Assembly (NCBI RefSeq): GCF_000150275.1
Contig: NW_002060943.1
Coordinates: 4,794,008-4,858,007 of the forward strand
DNA length: 64,000 nt
Source of the DNA: Trichoplax adhaerens
Taxonomy: Eukaryota; Placozoa; Uniplacotomia; Trichoplacea; Trichoplacidae
Direction: 5' to 3'
Part shown: piece after piece, positions 1-13,334 of the stretch
Layout of the letters: each line of letters starts with the position of its first letter
Position numbering within the stretch: position 1 is the first letter of the stretch
The notes under the pieces: model-generated
The model's database searches: none
Told to the model about the DNA's origin: nothing
What the model saw: only the letters and a program-made list of their open reading frames with translations
Program-made: the position numbers and the translations under genes

Positions 1-611
1 TATCAGTTTATACCTTGCTTATGATTACCATCGAACGCTATATGGTGGTGACTAATGCAATGTATTACAAGCGCCATTTAAAATTGCGGGGTGCATGCAT
101 AGCCATGCTGATCGGATGGATATTTGGTCTTACCTTGGCCACTCTACCACTACTCCATGTGAACAGCTATTCTAAGACATGTATTTGCCTACCATCTGAT
201 ATCGATACGCTTGTTGGTAAATTATATATGGCCGTGATTTTAACATTAAATGGAATGGCTACCATTCTAGTTATGGGTTGCTATTTACACATCTTTTACG
301 TTGTCCACTATTCCAATAGCGCTATTACTAGAAATACCGCAAATCGAACGGATTTAATTATTGCTCGTAGAATGTTAATATTGATTTTCGTTGATTTCTT
401 ATGTTGGGCTCCCATCGCCGTTTTTGGCTTAAGTGCTGTTTTTGGCCTGAAATTAATTTCAGTTAGCAAGGCAAAGTTCCTTATGGTCTTTATTTTTCCG
501 CTAAACTCCTGCATGAATCCTTTTTTATATACTTTCTTTAGCAAATCTTTTCATAAAGATTGTAAAGCGTATTGGAATTGTGTTCATAGCAAATTACGTC
601 GAGATTCATAA
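1..611 (+). CDS. LGR-type glycoprotein-hormone-receptor-like GPCR, 3' part
   Basis: Last part of a rhodopsin-class seven-helix receptor; the frame is open from base 3 and the gene begins upstream of the window. The visible protein runs from TM3 to the C-terminus. It carries the ERY version of the DRY motif in TITIERYMVV (Met at base 21), a TM4 with GWIFG, a TM5/TM6 region with ARRMLILIF, and a TM7 with NSCMNPFLY (NPxxY) followed by a short tail ending at the TAA at 609-611. The order and wording of these blocks match vertebrate LH/FSH/TSH receptors (for example LITLERW, then SxCANPFLY with TKTF after TM7) better than relaxin receptors. Family knowledge: such receptors couple mainly to Gs at the plasma membrane and carry an N-terminal leucine-rich-repeat ectodomain, which would lie outside this window. 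The ligand is unknown. Class A GPCR is near certain; the LGR type A assignment is likely. Confidence 0.88.
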   Translation, partial: SVYTLLMITIERYMVVTNAMYYKRHLKLRGACIAMLIGWIFGLTLATLPLLHVNSYSKTCICLPSDIDTLVGKLYMAVILTLNGMATILVMGCYLHIFYVVHYSNSAITRNTANRTDLIIARRMLILIFVDFLCWAPIAVFGLSAVFGLKLISVSKAKFLMVFIFPLNSCMNPFLYTFFSKSFHKDCKAYWNCVHSKLRRDS

Positions 612-2668
612 AAGTAACGTGATTGATAGCATTTCAAAGCTAATGAATGAATTGTATTTGATATGGATATTAGCAGATATTGACCGCTGTTGTACAATTT
701 TAACTTTAACATGAGCATAGTAGCTTTACAAGCCATATTATATCAAAATACAGTAACATCAGAAACAGTTTGTTCTATGCCGACAGAGAAGAATATTTAA
801 TCCGCATTAAGAAATAATATTTACTATAAGTTTGTTGTCTTGAAATAGCAAAGAATAAGAAGGACTGTAAGTAATTTCGTGCATGCTTCGGAAAAATGTA
901 GTGGTGTCCTTATTTCTTACTAAGAATATAAATAATTATACTGCAGTTCTTGTGGCTATCATAAGAACATTGTAACTCCAAGTACTTTTGTCTTATTTAT
1001 TTTTAGCTAAACTTACTAATTTTGATTGCTCTTGAGTGAGTATGTGTTTGTGTGTTCATGTATACAAGTATGTATTTATTATGGGCATAGTTTTAACGCT
1101 TATATTTTAACTAGCTACCATATTGTTTGCTTAAAATTTTTAAGCATAGTAAATGTAGTAGAACAATTCTCTAGGCTCAATTTTGTAGCAAGTTATCGCT
1201 ACTTCTATATTATCTCTTGTATAATATTTAATAGATGCTCATAGGACTTCTGTCCGTATCTTTACCGTAATTGGTCGAAATTTAGTTAATATAGCGGTGA
1301 AATATCAATTTTATAGCTATGATCCTTAGCTTTATAGTAAATTCTTACGTTTTGGCTCTTGAATGCTTCGAGTATAATTTAAGTAAATAACAAGCTTTGA
1401 CTAGATTAAGTTGACGCCGTGTTTAAAAATTTACTGAGCTCATAGTGATACGAGTATGTGCTTAATGATAATGTTTTAGTATTTACAAGCAGGTTTGTAC
1501 TAGGATAAATCAGTATCACTGAGGTAATGGAGCTGAGGAACAAGCTCTGGTAAGACTAGAGTAAATTCCTAATTAGTATGTAAAACTATTTACTAAAAGC
1601 TACTAGTGATAAAGTGTTTCCAAAATAATGAACAAGAAGATAGCTAGATTAGGCATTAGGACTAATAGATCTAGTATGGTAAAAAATAAGGTAAACATGG
1701 CACCAAATCTACCTTGAATATTATAGTAATACTTAGCTAATTCATTAATAAAGTAACAATCGTGGTTAAGATCTTCAATCTTAGTTAAGCATCTTGTGAC
1801 TCACTGAAACTTCACCATAAATCATTCTACAAGCTAAGTTTAAATCCAAGTTACAACGTAAATGATTGACATCAGAAGCATTTTTGGAATACGAGTCATA
1901 ATATAGAAAACTCGGACTATAAATTATCCCTCAATTAATACGGAAATAGCGAGGCTGTTCCTGCATACGAGTATTTTATTGACGCAAGCATTATCCGCTC
2001 ATTGCTTTAATTAATTCAGGTAAACAACAGTATGCATACTAGAGTATCTAATTTATAAATTTCTCGATTCAAAACAAATGACCCACCGATCCATGCTAAT
2101 GAACGTGTTAACTACTGGTAGATGTTGTATCGAATCGTTCTCTCTAATAATATATCCTTTATCGTTATTTCCTTAATAAGCGTATAAAATATAAGTTATT
2201 AATTTCCTAGACTAATCACAGTTTGAAAAGTAATACATTTCAATTAACTGCTTAAAGGCCAACAATCGACTGTACTGGATTATCACTCAAATTCTGCTTG
2301 AGGCTCATGTTAAATTTCTATTTTCATTTATTTGGCAATTTCTATAATAGATAATGACTAATTCTACTGATCATGACTTCACCATGACCAGGCATTAAAT
2401 TGCTTAATAATTTTATCGATAGAAAATTCCATAGATAAATTTTTCAATGGCAAAGAGATGATAACATTAATAGCAAACTTTAAGATAAAAAACAGCATAG
2501 TTTAAGTCATCAGTTTCGAGAGTGTTAACTTTCAATTAGTATGCTGACTTTTGTCATTTACGTAGATAAAAAGACCCACATGACTTTGTACTATACAGCA
2601 GCTACAGTTATAAATCGTCATACGATAAGCCAGTGCTTGACGACCAGAAATACGTATTAAAGATTTTA
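612..2668. other. Intergenic, LGR to stomatin A
   Basis: About 2 kb of AT-rich DNA between two convergent genes (receptor on +, stomatin A on -). I see only short chance ORFs, no conserved protein block, and no tRNA-like structure by eye. It presumably holds the two 3' UTRs. Confidence 0.5.
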
Positions 2669-5600
2669 TTACATATCCGGAATAGGAGGAGATCTTACTG
2701 ACTCAGTGGATCCAATACTAGCAGTGGTTGCAAATCTGGGTTCTGGCTTGTAGCTCTTTGCTTTCGGTGTAGTACCCCTACCCATAAAGCCCCTGATTAA
2801 ATCTATTGGAATTGGGAAAATAATGGTTGAATTCTTTTCACTTGAGATTTGCGTTAAAGTTTGCATATATCTTAATTGCAATGCCGCTGGAGAAGCAGCA
2901 ATAACATCGCCAGCCTCCTTTAGTGCTCTTGAAGCGTTTTGCTCTCCTTCAGCCGAGATAACCTACGAATCAACGCCAAATTTTAATTACAAAACAGTGT
3001 AATCATTTCGTTAAATCGTCGACACTATTAGGAATCTACCAATAATATATCTAGGTCGTTCATATAAAGATATTTGATACCTTAGCTCTAGCTTCACGAG
3101 AGGCTTCAGCTTCCGCAGCCATAGCACGTTGTAATTGCACAGGCAAGCGAACATCTTTCACTTCGACTCGTTCAACTTTAATTCCCCAGGCATCAGTAGC
3201 ATCGTCCAAAACTGACTGCATATGAAATTGAGTTATATAATAAGAAAAACAAGAATCTTCCAATTTAAATCTGCCATATGATTAACATTGCGAAGTTATT
3301 ACGCTTCATAACTTGCAGCATACCTGCATTTGATGACTAGTCGTTTCTCGATCTAATAATATTTCAGACATGTTTTTGGTACCCAAAACATTTCTAAGAG
3401 TAGTTTGAGCAAGTAGGCGCGTTGATACATCGAAATTTTCAATATTCATTACAGCCATAGTAGGATCACAAACGCGATAATAGACAACTGCATCAACTGC
3501 AACTGTCACGCTATCTCTAGACAAAATCTGACATATATTGCAAATAAAATCATTTAATCAATCTTTGCATAAAATTTTCCAATAGTTCCATAAAAACAAT
3601 TATTTCTCTACCAATGTGATTGTAATATGTATAATTCAAGATACAAAATTGCATCCAGAGTATTACCCACAAAGGCAATTATCAATAATAATTACGATTT
3701 CTATCGGACTTACTTCTTGAGGCGGAATATCAAAGGCGACAGTACGCAAGTCGATTTTGTGATATTTATCAGTACAAGGATTTATCCAAAATAATCCTAA
3801 TTAGACAACATGAAATAGGTAGGATCTTACTAAAACTACGTTAATATCAAGCAAGTCATATTAGAATAGACGCCATAAATTTAGTAATTTGCAGCTATTG
3901 GTGCTAATTGATAATGAAGTAGCATTAACGTGATCATGGGAGTCAAATCTAAGACATAAATTGAGTCATAGCAAAATATTTATCCAATTACGTGACGCCT
4001 GATTCACCAAACTTCTCAAGTACAGTACAGCTAAAAAACGACAAAATTTGAACGAATCTCAATATACGCTAGCCGCTCGTACAAAAATTGTGTTAATCTA
4101 TATGTAGAGACGGGGCACTACTTACTGAAATTTCTATAAGATAGAAAGAGAATCCTTCATTTGCAACTTATGACTTTTCAGTAACAATCAAGAGTTGTAC
4201 ACTACGCGGAGAGGGTAACCGATAACTAATGTGCTTTGCTTGGTATCGTACGTATTGCAGTTGAAAGCAATTGTCAATAACTTTAATTTACTTCAATTTT
4301 TAGATTATCAGGATAGTTTGTTAAATTAAATAGCAATCAAATCTTATACCTGGTCCTCTGGCACCACCAGAAAGCAACCTGCCTAATCGAAACATTACTG
4401 CCCTTTCATATTCTTGTACAATCTAAGAAAAAAACATTACGACAAAGCTTGCATCAATGAAACAGTGCTGACTAATGGTAAGGACGTATTATGGCAGAAA
4501 ACCATTTCGAAAAGAGATTAAATGTGAGAGGTAAATATAATTATTCATTTCAGCATGTATTGCAATGTCTAGCTTAGCAACTGTTCACTGTAGAACGTTA
4601 GAAGAGTACAATGAACAATAGGCTGGCCAAGATCCAATCGAGAAGTCTTTGTTACGTTAAAATTAGCCAACAAGCCCATAATCGGAAATAACATGACTAA
4701 GTGTCCTTACATAGACATGGTTGGCGATAGCATAGCTTTCCGTATTTTATCCAGGATTGTAACGAATGATTAAATGATTTAAAATGTAATTTGTTTGCTT
4801 ACTATCGCATGAGAGAAATTAAATATGTTTTACTGGTATGTAGCATACTAAAATTAGCAATTACACCATCTGGCTGACCGATATTTTACATAGTCAATTA
4901 TTGTTGACAAAAGATACCGTTAAAAAATAACGAACCTAACCTCCAAAAATTTCAGCATCACTACAATTTTATATCCAATATCCACTATTAATGGGGCCTT
5001 ATTACTGTACTGAAAAGCAGAGCCTCTAAAGTACTTCATCCGATGATTGTGAGGACATTACTAAAAATTTCTACAAAAAACCCCTTGCTGAAGTGTACAG
5101 TAAGCTACAACGATTTATACTGTAGAATTGTAACAGCAAACAAACGGCCTAACTACAGTATAACGGCAATAAGATGAATCAAGAAATTTTGCCATGATAT
5201 ATTCCATCTGGCATCACGACCATTGCGAACTGAATGTGCATTAGATCATGTGTGTGTAAACGGCATGTGTTAAATTAAAAATCGAACGGTAACTTTGCTA
5301 GTTTAGAAATAGCACACCGAATACAATTTATCTATTTATACACCTGATTATGGTTTGATTTGATTTAAACGGTTTAATATATTGAGTAGCGTGTCATCAA
5401 CAGGACATAAAACATTTCCTACCTTAATGCAATGGAAGATCATGATTGGAAAAGTGATTATGAGAAATATGTAGGAGATAATCAGAATTATATTTCCACA
5501 AACTCCGTAGTTAGATTGAGCTTCAGCATCTAAACGGTAAAAATTATTTTTCAAGTTAAGTATTGTATTAGAAAAGGGAAAAATTGACAAGAGTGCTTAT

Positions 5601-6477
5601 CGGTACATGGCTTATTTAAAGAGATGGACCATCTAGAGCAAGATAAATTTGGACGATATTATACAGTGTGTATCATGTACATCTTGGAATGACTTATGAG
5701 TGCAGAAATGTTACTGTAACAGCAAGATGGCATTGTAACGAAATAAGTTTCAAAGTATTATAGTTAATCATCTACGTTGTTATGGAAGTCAAGTGTTTCC
5801 AAATATTCAGCGAAAATCTTGTCAGTGAAGTATTGACACACTGTATTTTTAAGAGTATCTATCGTATGAACTTTATAATTTGTTGTTGTACATATTCAAT
5901 GTTTCATCATAATTTGGCTTGAGCGATGAAAATTCAGCAAGGTGCCAATAAGACCCTTGCTGCCTATATATAAGATATACTATGCCATATATCGTTTTTG
6001 CGTATTTAATAACTTTCAAGAACTTCAAGATGTGTACAGTACAACAACATCATCGCTGTTTCTATCGATCGGCAATTTGTGAACAATTAATCAGAGATGT
6101 TAGCGATAGTATGAATTTTGTGGTGTATCAATCACTTGGGATCTCATTTTTAAGAAAATCACTTTTTTCAATCATTGTTAGCAAAGCATGATTGTGGAAT
6201 AAACTGGTGATGATGTATGATACAGTAGTACGAGTTGTATTAAAGTTACCTGTTCGACATACATCCAAAAATTGTACAAATGATGATGAACCTAATTACT
6301 GTATCACTGTCAGTAAATACTGTCTACGAAAGTTGACGAAGAGGATCAATTCGATTAAAAGTTTAATCGAATGGATTCCTGTAAGGTTAGATATAGATAT
6401 GTTTTACCTCGATTAAATACTGCCTGCTCTGAGCGTATAGGAAGTTCACGGAATCCAATTTCTTCTTTAGCAGCCAT
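2669..6477 (-). CDS. Stomatin-family protein (paralogue A), 7 exons
   Basis: Integral membrane scaffold of the SPFH/prohibitin family that in other animals binds cholesterol-rich membrane and modulates channels. Exons on the minus strand: 6477-6408, 5529-5423, 4422-4350, 3796-3714, 3527-3324, 3215-3081, 2962-2669. These sum to 966 nt (321 aa) with the frame kept at every junction, all GT-AG. The start [12 protein letters not shown] is at 6477. Exon 2 encodes the re-entrant hydrophobic hairpin with the conserved proline (ITFPIMIF) and a cysteine just before CIK that could be palmitoylated. The SPFH domain follows: [62 protein letters not shown], and [17 protein letters not shown] of the coiled-coil region. 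The end has the stomatin motif [11 protein letters not shown] and a longer Ser/Pro-rich tail. It reads more like human stomatin/STOML3 than the mitochondrial STOML2. It is divergent from paralogue B. Confidence 0.93.
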
Positions 6478-8649
6478 TCCGCTACTAATCTAAAGTAGTG
6501 GAGAATAGAATTAAATTATATTAATCCTATGCAAGAGGTCGTTTCAAAATTGATTTCCAAAGTCGGCCAAATCAACTTGCTAGCGTAAACTAAACTACAT
6601 ACGAATATTGATAAACATTTCAACTTGATCACTCGATAGCTAGCAACTTGTATCAACTTCTCTATAGGTAAGAATTCATAACAACTGCATTTTAATGACT
6701 ATTTTCTATTGCAGTAGCGATCTCAAATGATGGATGATAAAGTAAAATCAATTAGTTCATCCGTCCTACATAGGTTGTCCTTCAACATAGAAATAGCACA
6801 TGAAAGGCGTTGATCTAAAGCCATGTTTTTGTTGTTGGATTTAATTTAGCAATAACGAATCTACCTACTGCATGTTGTACCTTACCTCTCAATTCTACAG
6901 TACTACACGGGCTGGATTGAGCGCTTTGCCACGTTAATCGGGCTTACAACTTGTATCCAAATATCTACAATTCAATGGCTGTCTATTCTAATAGTCACTC
7001 TAGTCTATACTAAACGATTGGATCTGTTTATCTTCTACTTGAAAAGAAAGATAAAGTGATTTCAAAATTTTTCCCTTACTATTCAGGCAAACCTACTGTA
7101 TACAAAGCTTCAACATGGAAATACTGTTGGTTACTGTAGACTAATGATACAATAGACTATTCAATCAATCAATCCAGTTGGTATTACTACTGTGCTCTCC
7201 TGTAGTCTAGTGTTAATGTGTCCTGTAGGAATACTCGTTCAATGTCTGGGTGGACGATTGCAATCGCTGGACTATTACTGTCTATCCTACTCCTACTCTG
7301 GTCGCGATGGTAAAATAAATGAAAACAAGACACAGTACTTGCGCACTTGGACAGACTATCATTTACTCTTATAGTATTGATTAACAACGGTTGCATACGG
7401 CAGCACAGCATGGCAATATGCCGGTTGCTCAATTGGTAATTGTCAATCTCCACGCATCCTTATGTCATGATATTAACTACTGTAACAGCTCGGATCCACC
7501 TCCTCCATTGAATGTGCTACTTGAACTCGCTCATCAATAACGATAAAAGTGTGAAGGAAATGATCAAGCATGATGGTAGTGCAGTTTAGATGGATTGAAA
7601 TACAATCTATTGCAGACGAGATCACCTCGCTTACCAATGGATAGCTATCATCATTCATAGCTCATGAGTTTTGGCCGTTTTGCAGTGAACGTCAGGTTCA
7701 CTCTCCTAATCTATCTTCAATTTCTCTATTTTGCAGCAATATCCCACAATCAGATGATAGAATGATTCAGATTGAAATAGGTTCAATTTCTTGTTCACTT
7801 TCCAAGCGTGCAAAGCAGGATTTCCACTTGGCTTGGAAACTCGCTTTGCTAAGTAGTGTACTGTAGAGTTACTAGTACTATTGTTTTTAAGTCATGTGAC
7901 TAAGCCATTTTAGTTTGGCAGGCGAAGGAAGGGACTACATGACGTCATTGTATTACGGTATCGTACCGTAATGAACCGTAACGTTAAGCGAAAGCTTAAA
8001 ACACCTTCTACTGTACTTTCGGTACGGTATACACTACAGTACATTTTTACATAACAGTACAGTACACTGCACTTGTCACTGCTGCACTGTACAGTACAGT
8101 ACGCTGTACACTGATAGTACAGCGTGCATTTTGCTATGCAATGAAACACAAGCCATACTGTGAAGCCTTCCGTATCGTTCGTACAGTCCAATACAGTTTT
8201 AGGATGGGCTACTATTCTAAAAATAACACTGTAGGCGTCACATGACCTCATGAAGAACTCTATAAAAGCCAAGCTTGAAGCAGCGATGATTGTCATCCAA
8301 AGAGAGATTCTACTGTCACGTACTGCATTGCATTGTACACTGTCAAGTAGTATTGTTACCATAGACTGACAAAGGAGAAGTTCGTCTTCAAAACAGTTCA
8401 CCTTCCCAACCACTACCGTGACTCCTGCTTCAAGAATAATAAGGGTCAATTGCCGTATTTTGTCTGTCCGTCGCCATTACCGTATCATTCAGTACTGTAC
8501 CGTGTATACAGTACTTGGATAGCCAGTTCTACAGTGTATAGACAGTAGCGTAACAGTTCACACTTGGCTTTCATTAGTGCACCAAGTTTTTCCTTCGCTT
8601 GCTTACCCACTTTGAAATCTTCCTTGGAAACTCGCTGGGAAATAGTAAA
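6478..8649. promoter_or_regulatory. Divergent intergenic region between the two stomatin genes
   Basis: 2.17 kb separates the two start codons (6477 on -, 8650 on +), so it must hold both promoters. No conserved coding block is seen; the short ORFs here are chance. A GTAC/TACAG repeat cluster lies at about 7960-8560. No TATA box or initiator can be assigned with confidence. Confidence 0.55.
7960..8560. repeat. TACAG/CTGTA (GTAC-rich) repeat cluster 1
   Basis: Two dense patches, about 7960-8120 and 8480-8560, of overlapping TACAG and its complement CTGTA with GTAC junctions, e.g. ACTGTACAGTACAGTACG near 8085-8102. Direct pentamer runs and inverted pairs are mixed, so hairpins can form. The same words make up the clusters near 45.7, 46.6, 55.9 and 56.2 kb. 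Confidence 0.8.
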
Positions 8650-11600
8650 ATGGCTGATAAAGGAGAAATATCTCAGCGCGAAATAAACCCTAGAAGTGAA
8701 AGTGTTGGCTTCACTCGACGTAAGTTATTTTTTTTGTATCCAAAATAAGAAAAGAGGGGGAAAGAAATGGCGCAAACTAAGCTGTACATTGTTGACACTC
8801 ATAATACCCCAAGTCGGTTCCATCACGATAGGTTGAGCCTGTGTGGACGATAGGTACACACCAGGATAAGTAAATTATATTATTCATGGCGCTATCATAT
8901 GAATTCATTAAATACTATATGCTGAGAGTTAGCGCAATGAATTCAATTCTTGGTAGTACTGCTGTAGTTTGGAAGCGTCGATAACATTAGACAATATATG
9001 GCAATGAGCGCATTCCAAGCTGACCCAATTTCGCTAGTGGGAGACATATGGAAATTGCATATTGCATTGCTTGAATTGTGGATACAGTATAGTATATACA
9101 GTACGATATTGATGAATCAAGTCAATCAACCGTCGTTCAATGATTATCTCTTAATAGAGTGGCAGTAGTCGAACACAGAAAAAGCAATCTTAACCCTTAA
9201 TCACGATCGACTAAGAGTGGAAACGTAACGGTGGCCTTCTCCGCTGTTGCAAGGACTCGACTGTCAGGCACTCCCACTAAGATACTGCAGAATAGTAATA
9301 ATAATTATTATTACAAGAAGTCCCCGGTACTGCCATAGGATGAGTGGCCAATGCTGCACATTAAGGATATTGCAAATTGCTCCAAATCCTTCACAATTTC
9401 ATTTTACTCGTTTAGAGATTGGTTCATTTACTTTCATAAGCTACTCTGCAGTACTTTGCAGCAGAGACGACTTACATTACCATATCAACTAGTATCGTCT
9501 AGTCAGCTGCTGTACCTGTCCAATGGCCATGATAATAGCCTGTAGTAATAGTGAGTTACAGAAAGACCGTCAAAGCCAATGCCGGCAAATATCCCTACTT
9601 TTAGATCCCTAGCTGTACTCCACAATCAATTAAAAAGTGTAGTCATTCTTTCACTGTACCATAGAGATCTGTAAAAAATCGAAATCTTATTCACCCGTAA
9701 TTAATTAGTATTTTATAGCCTACAGTCAACTCAAGTAGATGTGAAAATACGAGCTACTCATCATACAGCAGTTGGAATCTGATTGTTTCTTCTTCCAAAA
9801 AATTACTATGTCATCAAAAAAAGATGCTACAGACTTTTAGAACAAAATAGATATACCAAATCAACTGTGCCTATATTATATCGTAGTTAGTATGGACAGG
9901 ATTACCGTTATTATTAAATACTAACTTAATGTGCTATTGACAAGATTGTGTAGATAGTTATTTTGATGAAACCCTGCTGAAAATGTAACGTAATCAAAGT
10001 TCTTCCTACAGTATTACTTGGTGTACATTAGCTACATATAATTCAACCCGGTGGCAAGATATATTTATTGAAATATTCAAGAATGAAGTCGAAATCAAGC
10101 ACGATAGGACGCGGCTATTTTAAATTCACTTGCCCTAATTTATATCATAGATATTTTGATTTATCCAAATTTTAAACGTATCTGGACGTGAAAGGTGTCA
10201 AGTTATCAAGTGTCGAAACATGCGTATAACAAGCAATCATCACTTCTCAACTCTGTTACGCTCTATCTTATCTGGTAGAACACTGTAGTTAGGCATCACT
10301 GCACAACCTACCGTAAAGGCAATCATATTCCTCAACTACTGTAGTCGAGCTTATGAGGACATCTTGTTTTTTAATTTTGAAAGTCACTTAATTGTAATAC
10401 AATTATGTTCTACCTCTTGTGAAACAATCGTAGTCGAAGAACGTACTGGATGCATGTGAAGAAATGCTCACATTAAGAACATCATGCAGCAGCAGTTGAG
10501 TAATTAAGAAAAATTGACCTGTACTTATTAATTTAAGAAACAAGAAGTAAAGCAAATTTCTGTTACGGTATGCTAATTATAATTATTATTGTATTCGGTG
10601 TACGCGAGTCTCTTTCTACGTATTGTATATTTATGGGTACAGTAATACCCCTCTACCAGGGCATCGGTGTTCATTTTCTTCACCAGTCTACTCGTAGCAG
10701 TAAATAGTGATCCTGCCACTTGGTATTACGGAATTGGGAATGTTAGAGTCAATAGGTAAAATACTTTTTTGTCTTGACTATATGTCAATGCAATATAAAG
10801 TCCCGACAAGAAAATAAATATGAATAGTTAAACCAGATCGATTGGAGTGATTTTGACAGTGACGTCTGTATAGGATAGCGGCCGTTGCTATGGAAGAAAA
10901 TTTATTAATTAGCATATTTAATATTAATTAATTAATCCAGTCCAACCCCATGGAAGCCCTGCAATCTAAGATTACTGTACTGCCAATTATTTGTAGTAAA
11001 GATTACTATATTTTCGTACTGCGCAAGTCTCAATACCAGTAGATTTACTCGATGGTTGCACAATCCACTTCGACACTATATTGTACTAGACTTACGGAAA
11101 GTAGCGTAAACTAAATACTTACACTTTTGGTTCTTATGTTTACTGTACAGTATACTATAGCTTAGTAGAACTGTAAATTAATATCAATAAAGAGTATCCG
11201 TATATCGACTGGTGCTCATTAACGAGTCGAACGACCATTTTACACGCTTCAATTCTACTAATTATCGTATTTCATAATGTCATTTGTACGGTATTTTGTT
11301 CTCTGAATTATTCCTACCCGTCATTGAGTCGACTGCAAGTAGACAATTGATAATGGTTAGATGTGCATGTTAGACTATTCTAAGTTGGGTGATACTTATT
11401 TAAACTTAATGTTATAGCGTCATAGTTTGTTGAGCGAGCACTGTATCCTCAACATTTAAACGACTAGTGACTATGGTAATACTATTCGCAATCGTGTCAC
11501 TTGAACAACTTTGATAATTAAAATGCATTAAAATATTTAATTTTATAGCTCCTTCGACTGAGGAAGGATATGGTTGCTGTGGAATTATCCTAATGGCGAT

Positions 11601-13334
11601 TTCCTTCCTGGTAATGTTAGCAACCTTACCAGTCTCGATTTTCATGTGTATCAAGGTACGTATTATTCCTAATGGAGATAGCGGATGATTTAACAGTATC
11701 CTGTAATGGAGGATCTTTATAAAATTATTATCACAATCACCATTACGTTTACACGCATAATAGGCTAGCAATTTATAATTTTCTGTACAACAGTTTGTTT
11801 GAAGATGACATATTTCTCATTGAATAACTAATAACCTCAGTTGCTGTAACCTCACGACTCTAAAATTTTTTTTATTATACGAAAATGTTTCAAACAGGCG
11901 TTAATTCTGCTCAAAATGTAACATATGCGGCTAGCTAGATCTTATGTACACAATATTTTGAAAGATGACAAACTACACGTCTATTTATTAGAGTCGTTAA
12001 AATCCAAGTATTAAGTGATCGGACATTACCTGATTGTCTAATTCCATAACTCTTTAGGTCGTACAAGAATACGAAAGAGCTGTTATTTTTAGATTGGGTC
12101 GCCTTATGCAAGGAGGGGCTAAAGGACCTGGTAAAGCATTATAAGTGAATTTACATATTATGCCTGATTTCTACTCATGTACAAACCTACGATCGCAGTA
12201 ACCTTTGTATTCAAAGTTTGTAACACATTATATTTGCTGATACTAAGCCTGATCGTTTTACATTTGTAGGGTTGTTTTTTATTCTTCCATGCACAGACAC
12301 CTACATTAAAGTCGACTTGCGTACCGTGTCCTTCGATGTTCCACCGCAAGAGGTAAACTATAGTGCTCTCTATTGATTACCATATACAACAGAACGCAGC
12401 AGTAAAACGTGCATTGGTACTACGGTAGTTATCGATATGGTACGTTTATTAACCGAGATTATACTTCATAATAATGGAATCTATGGACTTTGTAAAATGT
12501 AGATACTGTCAAAAGACAGCGTAACTGTTGCTGTGGACGCAGTCGTTTATTTCCGAATCTTTGATCCGACGATGTCTGTTACTAACGTTGCCGATGCAGA
12601 TCGTTCCACGAAATTATTAGCACAAACAACCCTAAGAAATGTTTTGGGTACTAAAAATTTGACTGAAGTTTTAGCTGACAGAGAACAAATTAGTCATTAT
12701 ATGCAGGTAAGAAAATATTTATTTTCTTAGAAGATCTACTTACTGTTGAGTGTATTTGTAGTTAAATTAATATTTTCGTCTGGTAGTCCATCTTTGGCCA
12801 ATATGTCTAAAACTAGAAGATAAGAAATTATGAATTGACTTGTCGATTGGTTTTTAACATTGCTATTTTATTTGACAAAAAGACTACATTAGATTCAGCT
12901 ACCGATGTTTGGGGAGTAAAAGTCGAACGTGTAGAAGTAAAGGATGTCCGCCTTCCAGTACAACTCCAACGCGCTATGGCCGCCGAGGCGGAAGCTACAC
13001 GAGAGGCTAGAGCTAAGGTACTGTATGCTATTATAATTTCACAAATGAAAGTACAAAAAATAGTAATGCTCATCGACTTGTTTGCGTTTAGGTTATTGCG
13101 GCTGAAGGTGAACAAAACGCTTCAAGAGCATTTAAGGAAGCTGCTGATGTAATATCTGCATCGCCTGCTGCCCTTCAGTTACGTTATATGCAAACATTAT
13201 CCCAGATTGCATCGGAAAAGAACTCAACAATTATATTCCCATTGCCCATTGAATTCATGAAAGGTTTCATGGGTAATGAACAACCTTCGCAGGATCAAAC
13301 TATGGTGAAGGCGCCTTCAGTTTCTAAACTTTAA
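8650..13334 (+). CDS. Stomatin-family protein (paralogue B), 7 exons
   Basis: Second stomatin, divergent from paralogue A. Exons: 8650-8719, 11549-11655, 12058-12130, 12270-12352, 12503-12706, 12883-13017, 13092-13334. They sum to 915 nt (304 aa), in frame throughout with GT-AG ends. The first six exons have the same lengths as those of paralogue A (70, 107, 73, 83, 204, 135). The start is MADKGEISQREI; exon 2 gives the membrane hairpin with its proline (LATLPVSIFMCIK). SPFH blocks: [91 protein letters not shown], then NSTIIFPLPIEF. The tail is shorter than in A. Expected role: an oligomeric membrane scaffold and channel regulator. Intron 1 is long (2.8 kb). A possible polyadenylation signal AATAAA is at 13792. 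Confidence 0.93.

Noticed and set aside
7910-8449. 179-codon ORF on the minus strand
   Set aside because: It runs through the GTAC-rich repeat and intergenic DNA and reads as Cys/Tyr/Val repeat translation with no family match; it lies in the divergent stomatin spacer.
11412-11771. 119-codon minus-strand ORF
   Set aside because: Antisense to stomatin B exon 2, which is the real coding strand (membrane hairpin with GT-AG ends).
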